Source: Bacteroidota bacterium (lineage in GTDB: Bacteria; Bacteroidota; Bacteroidia; NS11-12g; UBA955). Taken from it: 64,000 nucleotides of DNA. Below are positions 17,854-29,700 of the stretch, in pieces. The first letter of the stretch is position 1, and each line of letters starts with the position of its first letter. Location: positions 51,233-115,232 of the forward strand of contig JAEUUL010000032.1 of the NCBI GenBank assembly GCA_016787485.1. The letters run 5' to 3'. The notes below the pieces were generated by a model. The model was not told where the DNA came from and did no database searches. It was given only the letters and a program-made list of their open reading frames with translations. Made by a program: the position numbers and the translations under genes.

Positions 17854-19230
17854 TTAAATTAAGTTGCCTATATCCTGAATCACTTTTCTGGCCAGGGCAT
17901 CCGCCGTATTCATGGTAGAACTTTCGGCATAAATTCTGATGATGGGCTCTGTGTTGCTCTTGCGCAAATGAACCCAGTCATTGTCAAATTCAATGCGCAC
18001 ACCATCAATGGTATTCACAGGCTGTTTTTTGTATTTTTCCCGTATTTTATCCAGCACAGCATCTACATCTGTACCCGGTTGCAATTCTGCTTTGTTTTTA
18101 CTGATAAAATAGCTGGGGTAAGTGGCGCGAAGAAGGCTGGCACTGGTATTGCTATTTGCCAGATGGCTCAGAAACAGGGCAATTCCCACGAGGGCATCGC
18201 GGCCATAATGCAGTTCAGGCAAAATGATCCCGCCGTTCCCTTCACCACCAATAATGGCTTTGTTGTCTTTCATTTTTTGCACCACATTTACTTCTCCAAC
18301 GGCACTTGCAAAATATTTCAGACCGGCTTTTTCTGTAATGTCTCGCAAAGCCCGCGTACTGCTGAGGTTGCTCACGGTATTGCCCGGTTTGTGTTTAATC
18401 ACATATTCGGACACCGCCACCAGTGTATATTCTTCTCCGAACATTTCACCATCCTCACAGACCAGCGCAAGCCGGTCCACATCCGGGTCTACCACTATAC
18501 CCAAATGGCATTTTTTATCTTTTACTGTTGATGAAATTTCACCCAAATGCTCTGGCAGTGGTTCGGGGTTGTGTGCAAATTTCCCTGTCGGCTCACAATG
18601 GATTTTAACAATGTCCTTCACGCCAAGGGCTTCAAGCAATTTAGGCACAGCAATACCACCCACGCTGTTCACAGCATCCACCGCAATGCGGAAATTCTTT
18701 TTGGCTATTGCTTCGCGGTCTACCAGATCCAGAGCCAGTATCATCTCTATGTGGCGGTCCAGAAAATCCATGGTTTGTACCGACCCAAGGGTATCCACTC
18801 CTGCAAATTCAAAATTTCCGGTTTCTGCCATTTCCAGCAGGGCTGTCCCGTCTTCCCCGCTGATGAACTCCCCACGGGAATTCAGCAACTTCAGCGCATT
18901 CCACTGTTTGGGATTGTGACTGGCTGTAACAATGATGCCACCGGCCGCCTGTAATTCGGTCACTGCAACCTCCACAGTAGGGGTGGTAGCCAGTCCCAGA
19001 TCAATCACATCAATACCCATAGCAACCAGAGTCTGCACAATCAAACCCTGCACCATTGGTCCGCTGAGACGGGCATCGCGACCCACAACCACTTTGCGCA
19101 CAGCAGACTGAGACAGAATCCAGGCGCCGTAAGCCGCGGTAAATTTCACAATGTCGGGAGGTGTGAGATTATCAGACTGCCTGCCACCTATAGTGCCACG
19201 AATACCAGAAATGGAAGTTATGAGGGTCAT
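17854..19230 (-). CDS. glmM: Phosphoglucosamine mutase (phosphohexomutase family)
   Basis: Interconverts glucosamine-6-phosphate and glucosamine-1-phosphate for UDP-GlcNAc, peptidoglycan and LPS synthesis. The 458 residues carry the active-site serine in TASHNP (102-107), the metal loop DPDVDR, the sugar-binding GEGNGG and the C-terminal phosphate-binding RKSNTEPIIRIY. The N-terminal SGIRGTIGG is also typical. A phosphomannomutase/phosphoglucomutase role cannot be excluded from sequence alone. The start is the ATG 12 nt after TAATTTTG; an in-frame TTG upstream overlaps that promoter element. Confidence 0.9.
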   Translation of the reverse strand: MTLITSISGIRGTIGGRQSDNLTPPDIVKFTAAYGAWILSQSAVRKVVVGRDARLSGPMVQGLIVQTLVAMGIDVIDLGLATTPTVEVAVTELQAAGGIIVTASHNPKQWNALKLLNSRGEFISGEDGTALLEMAETGNFEFAGVDTLGSVQTMDFLDRHIEMILALDLVDREAIAKKNFRIAVDAVNSVGGIAVPKLLEALGVKDIVKIHCEPTGKFAHNPEPLPEHLGEISSTVKDKKCHLGIVVDPDVDRLALVCEDGEMFGEEYTLVAVSEYVIKHKPGNTVSNLSSTRALRDITEKAGLKYFASAVGEVNVVQKMKDNKAIIGGEGNGGIILPELHYGRDALVGIALFLSHLANSNTSASLLRATYPSYFISKNKAELQPGTDVDAVLDKIREKYKKQPVNTIDGVRIEFDNDWVHLRKSNTEPIIRIYAESSTMNTADALARKVIQDIGNLI

Positions 19231-19242
19231 AAAAAAGGGGTG

Positions 19243-19250
19243 CAAAATTA
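19243..19250 (-). promoter_or_regulatory. -7 promoter element (TAATTTTG) of glmM
   Basis: Perfect TAnnTTTG on the minus strand, 12 nt before the ATG at 19230. Confidence 0.7.
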
Positions 19251-19457
19251 CGCATTATCGGCGCTATTCCGACTCGTAACCATTGATTGTCCGAAGTATT
19301 TGTACCAAAAACGAATGTGATCGGCCGCACAAGACTGTCCATGTGACCAAAAGGGCTTACGGTGAAAACAAATTGCCTGAGGCAGGTAACCCACTGGCAG
19401 AAAACACAGAACTTCATTTCCATTTGTTTTTTCTTTTGTATTTTTTAACAATTCAAA

Positions 19458-20156
19458 ATGAAAACCCTCCCTATCATTGCAGCCATTGGTTTGACGTTAA
19501 CTTCATTCCGTTTTACCGACAACCTGTTGCCCTCTGGCACAATCAGCAAATCGAGCACGAATGCATATACTGCTGCCGTGAAAGTAACCAAAGCAGAATT
19601 TGACGCACTGACAGCAGATTATGCCAGTTCAAGCGGATCTACCCTGGGTGGAATGATGGGCAAATCCGAACTGAAAAACTTCATCAGCAGCATTCCCGGT
19701 TCACAGGATTTTGTGCGTTTCCGGTTTTGCACAGACCCTACCTACTCCAAAACCAGCCTGATGCTGAAAGGGGACCATACCCTGCTCAGAAATACACAAT
19801 ACATGCGCAACGGCGGCAGTGACGAGAGTTTTTGCCCCACCATGTGCAGTCTGGAATCCACAGCCACCAAAGTGAGTATTGACATCAATGCTTCTGCTTA
19901 CGAGACACTCTCAACCGCTTATTCCGAAGCCAATGCCGGCAAAACCCTGGGTGGAAAGATTGAAAAATCGGCCCTGCTGGAGATTGTCAACAGCCTGCCC
20001 GTATCTGCAACTACTGTAGCTTTCCGTTTTTGCACTGTGGGTGGAAACACTTGTGTGATTTTTGCCGGCGGCAATGTGGGACAGGAAGGCGGATCCCAGT
20101 TGTTTTACCGCAACGGTGGCAGTCCGGACTCATTCTGCCCTACCATGTGCGACTGA
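19458..20156 (+). CDS. Secreted protein with two copies of an unrecognised Cys-containing domain
   Basis: No family recognised. The 232 residues have a signal-like N-terminus (MKTLPIIAAIGLTLTSFRFT) and two tandem domains of about 90 residues (about 42-130 and 138-231). Each contains a LGG...KSxL segment, then FRFCT, and ends in RNGGSxxSFCPTMC. The three cysteines per domain at matching places suggest disulfides or metal binding outside the cytoplasm. The repeats have clearly diverged, so the duplication is not recent. It stands alone between divergent glmM and the FTCD-like gene. No TAnnTTTG element was found in the 212 bp upstream. Confidence 0.75.
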   Translation: MKTLPIIAAIGLTLTSFRFTDNLLPSGTISKSSTNAYTAAVKVTKAEFDALTADYASSSGSTLGGMMGKSELKNFISSIPGSQDFVRFRFCTDPTYSKTSLMLKGDHTLLRNTQYMRNGGSDESFCPTMCSLESTATKVSIDINASAYETLSTAYSEANAGKTLGGKIEKSALLEIVNSLPVSATTVAFRFCTVGGNTCVIFAGGNVGQEGGSQLFYRNGGSPDSFCPTMCD

Positions 20157-20211
20157 TGCCTGATTAAACAGGGAATCCCTGTTGTATTGAGTATGACCAG
20201 GGCGGGAGCAT

Positions 20212-20219
20212 TACCTTTG
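20212..20219 (+). promoter_or_regulatory. -7 promoter element (TACCTTTG)
   Basis: Perfect TAnnTTTG, only 4 nt before the ATG at 20224. Confidence 0.75.
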
Positions 20220-20223
20220 CCCC

Positions 20224-21915
20224 ATGCAAAAAAGACTGATTGAATGCGTACCCAATTTCAGTGAAGGGTGCGACCTGCATATCATCAAACAAATTACCGA
20301 TGCCATTGAAACTGTGGAAGGAGTGCGACTGCTGGATACAGACCCCGGCAAAGCCACCAACCGCACGGTGGTGACCTTTGTAGGTGAGCCGGAAGCAGTG
20401 ATTGATGCTGCCTATCTGGCCATAGAGAAAGCGGCACATCTCATAGACATGAGAAACCACAAAGGTGAGCACCCCCGCATGGGCGCCACCGATGTATGTC
20501 CACTGATACCGGTAAGCGGCATAAGCATGGAAGAGACAGCTGCGTATGCCCAAAAGCTGGCGCGCCGGGTGGGTGAAAACCTGCATATTCCGGTATACCT
20601 GTATGAGTATGCCCAGCCCGATAAAAAGCGCAGCAATCTGAGTGTAATCCGCGCCGGTGAATACGAAGGATTTGCAGACAAAATGCTGTTGCCGGAATGG
20701 AAACCTGATTTCGGTCCGGCCACGTTCAATGCCCAAGCCGGTGCCACAGTAATTGGAGCACGAGACTTTCTCATTGCTTACAATGTAAATCTGAACACGA
20801 AAAGCACCCGCATAGCCAACCGCATTGCATTTGATGTGCGCGAAGCCGGACGGGTGGTACGTGAAGGCAATCCTTATACCGGAAAAATCAAAACCGATGA
20901 AACCGGAGAACCGCTGCGCATACCGGGTAAACTGAAAAATGTAAAAGCCATAGGCTGGTACATCGAAGAATACCAAATGGCTCAGATATCAATCAATCTG
21001 ACGAACTACAAAGAGACTCCGTTGCATACAGTGTTCGAAGAGTGTCGCAAAAGTGCAGATGAACGGGGAGCAAGGGTTACAGGCAGCGAGCTTGTGGGAC
21101 TTGTTCCATTGGAACCCATGCTTCAGGCAGGTCGTTATTTTCTGGAAAAACAGGGATTGAGTGTGGGGGTAAGCGAATCTGAATTGATATGGACAGCAGT
21201 TAAAAGCATGGGATTGGACGAATTGGGGCCATTTGACCCCGCAAAAAAAATCATTGAGTACCTGCTGCGCGACGCAGGACAGGAACGTCTGGTTTCAATG
21301 ACTGTAAAAGAATTTGCCAATGAAACAGCAGCAGACTCACCCGCACCGGGCGGAGGGTCCGTAGCTGCGGCAGTTGGTGCATTTGGTGTAGCACTGGGCA
21401 CAATGGTGGCCAACTTGTCGGCCGGAAAACGCGGATGGGAATCCCGCACAGCGGAGTTCAGTCCCTGGGCAGAAAAAGGGCAACACATCAAAGATCAGCT
21501 TCTGGCACTTGTAGATGAAGATACCCGCGCATTCAACCGCATTATGGAGGCCTTTGGTCTGCCGAAAGAGACCGATCATCAGAAAACAGAACGCAAAGCA
21601 GCCATACAGCAAGCCAGTAAATATGCCACAGAAGTTCCTTTCCGCACACTGGAGGTGGCAGCATCCGCTATTCCATTGCTGAAAGAAATGGCAGAAAAAG
21701 GCAACCCGAACAGCCTGAGTGACGCAGGTGTTGGTATTGCATGTCTGCTTACTGCCATGCAGGGTGCGTGGATGAACGTTTTGATTAATGCGCAGGGTCT
21801 GGATGATAAAAACTGGGCCACAGATATTACAAACCGTGCCGAAAAAATGATCTCGGAAAGCAAGACCATATGCAATCTGGCATTGTCTGAAGTAGAATCA
21901 CGGCTGAAGGGTTAA
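20224..21915 (+). CDS. ftcD: Bifunctional glutamate formimidoyltransferase / formimidotetrahydrofolate cyclodeaminase
   Basis: Transfers the formimino group from formiminoglutamate (histidine breakdown) to tetrahydrofolate, then releases ammonia to give methenyl-THF. The 563 residues contain the transferase half (about 1-300: ECVPNFSEGCD, NHKGEHPRMGATDVCPL, VIGARDFLIAYNVNL) and the cyclodeaminase half (about 345-560: SPAPGGGSVAAAVGAFGVAL, LSDAGVGIACLLTAMQGAW). The fused order is the same as in animal FTCD and several Bacteroidota. No hutH, hutU or hutI lies in the window, so it is separated from the rest of its pathway. The start codon is 4 nt after a perfect -7 box. Confidence 0.95.
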   Translation: MQKRLIECVPNFSEGCDLHIIKQITDAIETVEGVRLLDTDPGKATNRTVVTFVGEPEAVIDAAYLAIEKAAHLIDMRNHKGEHPRMGATDVCPLIPVSGISMEETAAYAQKLARRVGENLHIPVYLYEYAQPDKKRSNLSVIRAGEYEGFADKMLLPEWKPDFGPATFNAQAGATVIGARDFLIAYNVNLNTKSTRIANRIAFDVREAGRVVREGNPYTGKIKTDETGEPLRIPGKLKNVKAIGWYIEEYQMAQISINLTNYKETPLHTVFEECRKSADERGARVTGSELVGLVPLEPMLQAGRYFLEKQGLSVGVSESELIWTAVKSMGLDELGPFDPAKKIIEYLLRDAGQERLVSMTVKEFANETAADSPAPGGGSVAAAVGAFGVALGTMVANLSAGKRGWESRTAEFSPWAEKGQHIKDQLLALVDEDTRAFNRIMEAFGLPKETDHQKTERKAAIQQASKYATEVPFRTLEVAASAIPLLKEMAEKGNPNSLSDAGVGIACLLTAMQGAWMNVLINAQGLDDKNWATDITNRAEKMISESKTICNLALSEVESRLKG

Positions 21916-21944
21916 TTCTGCCTGCAATCTTTTCAGTTGCTTTT

Positions 21945-21982
21945 GTCAAAAACACGGCTGCAGCACTTCAGGCTTTTTTGAC
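21945..21982. terminator. Possible weak terminator hairpin
   Basis: GTCAAAAA (21945-21952) and TTTTTGAC (21975-21982) are perfect inverted arms with an imperfectly paired interior, downstream of ftcD. Confidence 0.3.
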
Positions 21983-22068
21983 TTTTGTTTCTATTTTTCA
22001 ATATCCTCACATTCCCCTTTATGTAAAAATAATATGTTCTCAAGGTTTGTAATCATGGCTGAATCCTA

Positions 22069-22076
22069 TACATTTG
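22069..22076 (+). promoter_or_regulatory. -7 promoter element (TACATTTG) of the TANFOR operon
   Basis: Perfect TAnnTTTG, 7 nt before the TTG start at 22084. Confidence 0.7.
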
Positions 22077-22083
22077 TCATGCC

Positions 22084-23778
22084 TTGAAAACTTACCGTAA
22101 TCACATTTTAATTGCCGCATTGTCCTTTGTTGGTTGCGGAAATTTGCTGACCGGACAAGACCTTGGCAACATAGGAAAAGGCAAAGTTTTTGACAAAGGT
22201 GGCAGTCTGGGAGTGGGTTGCATGTTTACCCAGCAGCAGGGAATCAATGCACGACGTGTACCGTTCAGCTGGTATCTGGCCGGCTCACCTACCCTTAAAT
22301 TTTATGACATTACCTTTCCGTTTACCTTTGTTTACAGCGAGCAGGAGAGGAATTTCACGCAGCCCTTCAACAAATACGGGGTGAGTCCATATTACAAATG
22401 GGTAACCCTGCATGCCGGCTGGCGCAATATCCATTACAGTGATTATACACTTGGAGGCGCTACCTTTCTGGGTGGTGGATTTGAACTTAATCCCGGCAAA
22501 TTGCGGGTAGGTGGTATCTATGGCAAATTCCGCAACCGCACGCTTGTAGATGAAACCTTCCGTACCCGCTACAGTTATGCCCTGCCCAGTTATGAACGTA
22601 TGGGTTTTGCTGCAAAAGTAGGTTTCGGGAAAGGACCCAATTACACGGATTTTATTCTTTTTAAAGCCTGGGACAATGTAGACAGCATGGTTGCCAAAAA
22701 TGCAGATTCTGCCGGTGTTAAGCCCATGGAAAATGTGGCACTCGGAATTAAAAGCAATTATATTATTCTTAAAAATATTGACATAAGCATAGATATGGCA
22801 CTGAGTGCGGTTACCCTTGACAAAAGGCTGGCAGATGAGGTGGCCTCTTCGGGTCCATTAAAATCTGTAAATGCTTTTTTAAAAATAAACCGTTCTACAG
22901 TTCCGTATCTGGCAGGTAATTTTTCTGTAGGTTATTCATTTAAAAATTTCAGAATCCGGGGTGAATACCGCCGGGTAGATCCGGAATTTCAAACCCTGGG
23001 AAGTTACTATGTCAACAATGATTTGATACAATATACCATCTCTCCATCCACCATATTGCTGAAAGGAAAACTGATGTTGAATGCGAGTTATGGTATCCGG
23101 CTGAACAATTTATTGAATGACCAGATCAACACCACCACAAACCGGATAGGCTCGGCTTACATCATGCTGAATCCCAGCAGAAAATTCAGTCTGGGATTGA
23201 ATTACAGCAATTATGGAACCAATGTGAACAGCGGACAGACTCTGTTGAATGATTCCATTATTTTCAGTGTGGTTAATCAGAGTTATGGTGGGAATATGCG
23301 GTTTTCGCACACCAAAGCAGACATCAGCAAAAGTTTGATATTGAATGCTCAGTATCAGAACCTGAATGACAACAATGTGGTAACCCGCGCATTTACACAG
23401 AGCCGCAGTTATACCGGAAATGTTGCCTTTGTATACGGAAAAGGAAAAAAGGGATTGAATATTTCCGTAAATGCCAATTATTCAAATGTAAAATCCTATG
23501 CATCGCAGTTTGAAATTGCAGGCCCTTCCATCAGTTTTCGCAAGCAGATACGCAAGGCAAAACTGAATGTAAACACCAATGCGGGGCTGCTAGTAAAACT
23601 CAAATCGGGAAATATGGATGGGACGATTGCCACGCTGGGTGGAGGCATAGCCTGGCAACCCCATAAAAAGCACAATTTCGGCTTAATGCTGAACCTGGTC
23701 CGCAATAAAACAAGCATCAATTCCATCTACACATTCAGTGAACAACGTGTAAGCCTGAGATATACCTATTCCCTGTAA
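22084..23778 (+). CDS. Outer-membrane beta-barrel protein, first gene of the TANFOR operon
   Basis: Predicted outer-membrane barrel of 564 residues. The start is TTG (the nearby ATG at 22080 runs into TGA after two codons), giving a short signal peptide (MKTYRNHILIAALSFVGCGN to LLTGQ). The body is an unbroken series of amphipathic strands with Gly/Tyr/Asn turns (LKFYDITFPFTFVYSEQERN, NYTDFILFKAW, RFSHTKADISKSLILNAQYQ) and a final strand VSLRYTYSL, long enough for 20 or more strands. It could be an export pore or anchor for the giant protein that follows after 11 bp, but no family was recognised. Confidence 0.75.
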   Translation: MKTYRNHILIAALSFVGCGNLLTGQDLGNIGKGKVFDKGGSLGVGCMFTQQQGINARRVPFSWYLAGSPTLKFYDITFPFTFVYSEQERNFTQPFNKYGVSPYYKWVTLHAGWRNIHYSDYTLGGATFLGGGFELNPGKLRVGGIYGKFRNRTLVDETFRTRYSYALPSYERMGFAAKVGFGKGPNYTDFILFKAWDNVDSMVAKNADSAGVKPMENVALGIKSNYIILKNIDISIDMALSAVTLDKRLADEVASSGPLKSVNAFLKINRSTVPYLAGNFSVGYSFKNFRIRGEYRRVDPEFQTLGSYYVNNDLIQYTISPSTILLKGKLMLNASYGIRLNNLLNDQINTTTNRIGSAYIMLNPSRKFSLGLNYSNYGTNVNSGQTLLNDSIIFSVVNQSYGGNMRFSHTKADISKSLILNAQYQNLNDNNVVTRAFTQSRSYTGNVAFVYGKGKKGLNISVNANYSNVKSYASQFEIAGPSISFRKQIRKAKLNVNTNAGLLVKLKSGNMDGTIATLGGGIAWQPHKKHNFGLMLNLVRNKTSINSIYTFSEQRVSLRYTYSL

Positions 23779-23789
23779 GCCCACATGCC

Positions 23790-26700
23790 ATGAAAATGCG
23801 AAATCTGCTCAAATACTTCCTGCTGTTCACACTGGTGCTGGCCGGCAGGTGCGAGTTCGCCCAATCGCAGTCTGTAAACGTTACCGTGACCATACTGCCA
23901 CCATACGACCCCAATTTATTTACCTATACGGAAGATGAAAACAAGGTGCTGATTACACTCACAAATATTTCTGCCAGTGTGCAGAACATAAAACTGGGAG
24001 GTCGGTTCAGGAGCATGGATGACCGTATCAGCGTATCGACCAACCCTGACTACCAGCCCGACATTCCGATCGTTCTGAATCCTGCCGAAACACGCCTGCT
24101 CACTGCCACAGAATTATATAATATTTTCCCCTCAGAGTCCAGCATCATCGCAGTGGGAATCACCCGGGAAGAATTGATTCGCACCCGCAGGTTGCCGGCC
24201 GCTACTTATCAATTGTGTATTACAGCCTATGATTTCAATGCACAGGGATACAGTGTTCCTTTGAGTGCTGCCATTCCTTCGGGTTGTTCTGCTCCATTTC
24301 GTGTGGGGCTGATCAATGCACCGGAAATGCTGTCATTCGGTGGTGTAAACTGCGGTGAGAGACTGAACTATTCCGATCTGCAGAACTTTCTCATTCAATG
24401 GACCATACCGCCTGAAGCACCGGTACATACGCGATACATCCTGGAAATGATTGAATTGTATCCCGAAGGACGCAATCCGTTTGATGCCTTTGAGTCTGCC
24501 ACCTCTCCCATTTTCTTTACAGACAGTGTGGAATACAGAAACAATTACTTCTATTCCATCGCCAATCCACTGATGGAACCCGGCAGAACCTATGCCATTC
24601 GGGTAAGAGCCACAGATCCCACGGGCGGACTCCGTTTTGCAAACCGGGGTTACAGCACGCCATGCGTTATCCGGTACGGAAATGCCGGAAATGACCGGGT
24701 TTCCATCGTTTCCAGCTATCCCACCGACAATGAATATGTGCCGTGGAGGTATTGCCCCATTATCGTAAAATTTCAGCCGTACGACAACCAATTGTACAGG
24801 TTCAATTACAACATGCAGTTGCAGGAAAACGGAATTACCGCGACCAACCGCAACAATGATTTACGCTGGCCCTACGGCCCACGGGAATCGCAGGAACGGG
24901 CCACAGGAATAAGTATTGCCGAAAACGCATCGCAACATATCGCTGTGAATGAACCCAATGCCAGGGTTGCTCAGGAATTCAACCGGGGTGCGCGCTACCG
25001 CTATAATGTGGGAGGTTATTTTCTGCACCGAACCACAGGAGACCGCGCACCGCTGAGTGTATCCTGCACGGATGAGTTTATTTCCGGCATGGGTGTACCA
25101 GTCAATCAGGAACCAGCCGATGAATCCAGCCAGGACACAGGACTCATTGCCTTCCGTTTTCAAACTTCTGATTTCCCAACCAATCCCTTACCTGCGTTTT
25201 CCATTGTCACTTCAGATGGTTCCGGTGCCGGCAGACCCACATCCAATTTCTTTGAAGAAAAAGTAATTGAACGGTATGTACTGGAAGTGAGCAAGCAAAG
25301 GGATTTTTCGACAGTATACCGCAGTGTTTCCCATCGTTTTGAACCCAATGTAACCCTGAACCAGTGTATTGCTGAGCACAATCTGCTGAACGACTCCATT
25401 TACCGCAGCATAAATCATTCGCTGAGGGTAAGCGATACCGGCACCTATTTCTGGCGGGTAAAATGGCTGGTGGACGACAACGACCCGCGAAGCAACGCAT
25501 ATGTAACCGGCCCTGTATGGCAATTCCGCATTGGTGCAAGGCCTCCTGAAATACGCACGGACACAGCCCGCAGAACGCCCCCCGGTTGCCTGGCCGATTG
25601 CATGGCACCACCAGAAACCGACAGAACCCCTGTAAGCACTGCTGCTGTTGGGGGCACCATTACAGTGGGCAAATTCAGCATGACCATAACTGAAATATCC
25701 TGGGCTGGGACCAATGCACGCGGAAGGGGTCATATCCGGGTTCCCTTTATGGGGGCACCGGTGCGGGTGAGTTTCAGCAGTATTCAAATCAATGCTGCCA
25801 ACCGGATGATCAGTGGTGAAGTACTTACCGAGACAGACAACTCCACACTGGTGCCCGATGCCCTGGCACGCGCAGTTGGCACGTTCACGGGCCTGGGCCA
25901 GGAACAGGCGCAGGAAATTAACCAGTGGATTACCACATCCAACCGTCTGGCCAGCCAACTTGCCGGCAGTTCACCTGTGGGTATGCCGCTGGGTATAGAC
26001 AATACAATAGACGGACAAAGAACCATCGTGGCCATTCTTGGTTGCAAATTCACATCTTCCATGGCCACACTGAATGCCATGGCCGGTGTGGACATTCCCG
26101 AAATGGGCAGCTGGATTTCTCTGGGAGCAAATGACATTTGTTTTCATCCCGGTGGCATCAATTTCAATCAGGGGAAACTGTATTTGCCCAGAGATTTAAA
26201 TCTCGTTTACACCACGGACATTACATTTTCATTAAAAGCACCATCCTTACCCCGGGATTCCGGAACCTATGTTTCCTGGGATTGCCAGGGCTTCAAAGAA
26301 CTTTCGGTAAGCGGAGCAGCCTTGTTTGGCAGGAATCTGCTGGTACCCGATGCTGATGACGGGAGTGCGGGACCCGGACAGGTTCAGGGCCGTTTCAACT
26401 TTAAGGTACAACGCAGCGGAAACTGGCTTGCCAGATTGGATATGGACCGGTTTCAGGTCGCCGGCCTGCCTGAATGGGGTTTTGAAGCCAGTGAAGCCTA
26501 TCTGGATTTTTCTGATTTGCAGAATGCCGGTTCCATGCAATACCCTGAAGGCTATGGCGGAGACCGCACCATCCGATGGAAAGGATTTTATTTGAAACGA
26601 CTGGCGGTGCGACTGCCAAACGAATTTAAAACTTACTCTGCCCCCGGACGCAGGCTCACCGGCTCCATCAACAATGTACTTATAGATGGTACTGGTTTCA

Positions 26701-29700
26701 GCGCGCGGTTTGCCATAGAAAATCTGGTTCGCGTAGACGATGGCAATCTGGACGGCTGGGCATATTCGCTGGACACAGTGTACCTGTCCATGGTGAGTAA
26801 CAATTTCCGGAATGCAGGACTGAACGGACAGATCAAACTGCCCATATCCACCACAGCACTGAAATACGATGCATCGCTGAACCGCAGCAGTGCAGGGGAA
26901 TTTGCCTTCGAATTCCGCATACAACCGGCCGATACTTTTGTTGCCCAGATATGGGAATGTCAGATACAGTTGATGCCTTCCTCCAGAATATCTGTAACCA
27001 TTGATGGCCGGGGTTTTGCAGCGGGCACAGACCTTACCGGAACGGTAACCATTGCCGGCAGCCGGGGTGCACCTGAAGGCAGCGATGGCATGCGTCTGGA
27101 TGGCATAGGGCTGCGGGGCATCCGGTTTGAACATTTTGTACTGAGCAGCAGGGGACCCCGGTACATCTCGGTAGGTTCTTTTGCTTTTGCCAGCGAGCAG
27201 CACAGCAGCGGTGGTTTTCCGTTAAGCATAGACGCGATCAACATCACCAGCCGCGAAGGGCCAAGTATGATGGAGTTTGATCAGTCTCCGGGACCGCGAT
27301 TTGGAATTGAGTTTGTAATCACCCTTTCCCTTACCGGTGAATCCAGTGGTTTTCACGCAGCTACAAAAATTGCATTTCTGGGTAAACTGAATCTGACTGG
27401 TGAAAGACAAGGCTGGAGTTTTTCCGGTGTAAATCTTGACTCAATTGCTGTGGGGGGTACAGTGGGCTGTGTATCCATTGAAGGTTCACTGGTATTTTAC
27501 AACTCGCACCCCACCTATGGCAAAGGCATACGCGGGTATTTGAGTGTGGAATTCAAACCCACCATCTCAGTTTCGGCGACCGTACAATTTGGGGAGGTCC
27601 GCGGATTCCGTTACTGGTATGTAGATGCTATGGCAATCTGGAGCCCGGGAATTACCCTGTTTGCAGGTGTGGATTTGCGGGGCATTGGTGGTGGTGCATG
27701 GTACCATATGCGCAAACCCGAACCGGTGCCATTCAGTCGTATTGTGGCAGGTACTGCACCGGTAAGCAATGCCGCAGGCACCTCTTCTACCGGAACAGCC
27801 TATACCCCGGATGGTTCTGTGGGACTTGGTTTCGAGGCACGGATAAAAATCGGAGCCACCGGAGGCAGTTCTGCTTACCATGGCCTGATAACGCTGGGTG
27901 CGCAGTTTATTGAGAGTACAGGGGGTATTGAAAGAATATTCCTGCAGGGTGATTTTATCTTTATGACAGAAAGCACGAACAGAAGAGAAGCCAGTGCTTC
28001 GGCCGATTTTCTGGTGAATTACAACTTTGTTCGCAATGAATTTCTGGCGAGCTTTAATGTATACGTGAATGTGGCCGGGGTATTGCAGGGCATTGGTCCG
28101 GATAACCGTGCAGGCTACATGGAAATATATGCCCGTGTGGTAAACCCCGGCGAACGGGATGACTGGCACATATATGTCGGAACGCCCAGGGTTCCGGGAG
28201 ATGAACGCTACGGACCTATAGGCCTGCGCCTGGTGCTCGGCAGAACAGAACTGGCGCGCGCAGAATTTTACTTTATGGCGGGAATGAACCTGCCACCCAT
28301 GCCGCCCCTTCCACCTGAAATTGCCTCCAGACTGCACGTGGTCCCCGAAAGAGATATCACCAACATTGAACGGGGAGACGGATTTGCCATGGGTACTTTT
28401 GTCAATATCGGCCCACTGGGTTTTGAAATCATGCCCTTTTATGCCAGTCTGGGAGTAGGTTTTGGTTTCGATCTTTCCGTAAAGAAAATGACCTCACGCT
28501 GCGAAGGCATGCCCCCGAGTGCCACCATAGGTGCTAATGGCTGGTATGCCCGCGGTCAGATTTACGGCTACATACAGGCTGATATGGGCCTGTTTGTGGA
28601 TTTGTTCTTTGTAAAAGGCCGCTTCTCCATCTTTAACGCCCAACTGGCCGCCTATCTGCAGGGTGGTTTCCCCAATCCCAACTGGGTAGAGGGGGCTGTT
28701 ACCGGACGCTATGAAATTCTGGGTGGTGCAGTTAGCGGATATTGCCAGTTCGAGTTTAAAGAAGGACAAAAATGTGTACCCCCGGTAGAAAATCCCATGG
28801 CCGGACTGGAGCTGGTGGCCAACCTGAGTCCGGAACAGGGAGCCACAGGAGTGGATTGTGGTGTGGAACCGACTGCCATGTATAACTATTCCATTGGCCG
28901 GCAGTTCAGCCTTACCGTGAAAGACATAAACAACCGCGACATTGTGCGCACTTTCCGTGTGATGGAGAGAAATACAAAGCTCATGGGCAGAACCGTTTCC
29001 AATGTCATCGGAGGAACAGTTGCACTGAGTGAAAATGATCAATTGGTCACCTTCTATTCAGATTCATTTCTGGCTGGAAATACCATTCATTTCTGGACCA
29101 CCACTGCGTATTGCGAAGAACTTATCCGCGGCTCCTGGTCCACAGCGCGTGACCTGGAAAACAGAGAGGTTCGCAAACAATATACCCACTTGTTTACCAC
29201 TGCCGCAAGGCCTGATAAAATCCGTCCGCAGGACGTTCTCTACAGTTACCCCTTTCACGATCAGCGTTTTCTGCTGCAACAGGAATGCCGCACTGGATTG
29301 CTGGCTTTAAAACGCAGCATGGCCTATTTGTTTACCCGCAGCAGCAGTACAGACTATGTGTGGACCTACAGAGTGCGTTTTACACCGGTAGAAGGTGGTG
29401 AACCGGTATTCAGCGATCTGCGGAACTACACCTCACTCAATATAAACTTCGATATTCCTGCTTTGCAGAATAACAAAGTGTATCAGGTAGATTTTATCGC
29501 ACAAAAGGGGCTTACAGCTGCCGGCAGAGCAAGACAGGCTCTTGCGAGTGCTGCCAGGTCCAATTCCATGTGGGCAACCAGACCTACCATACGCGACCGG
29601 GTTTCAGAAGCCCGTTTTGGCGGCTCCACTCTGGTGGTTCACGAGAAAACTGCAGTTGCCGGCAGTAAAACCAGCGAAGACATGGTGATTCTGTACACAT

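Noticed and set aside
20164..20976. 270-codon frame opposite the ftcD 5' half
   Set aside because: Antisense to conserved transferase sequence and includes the ftcD promoter region.
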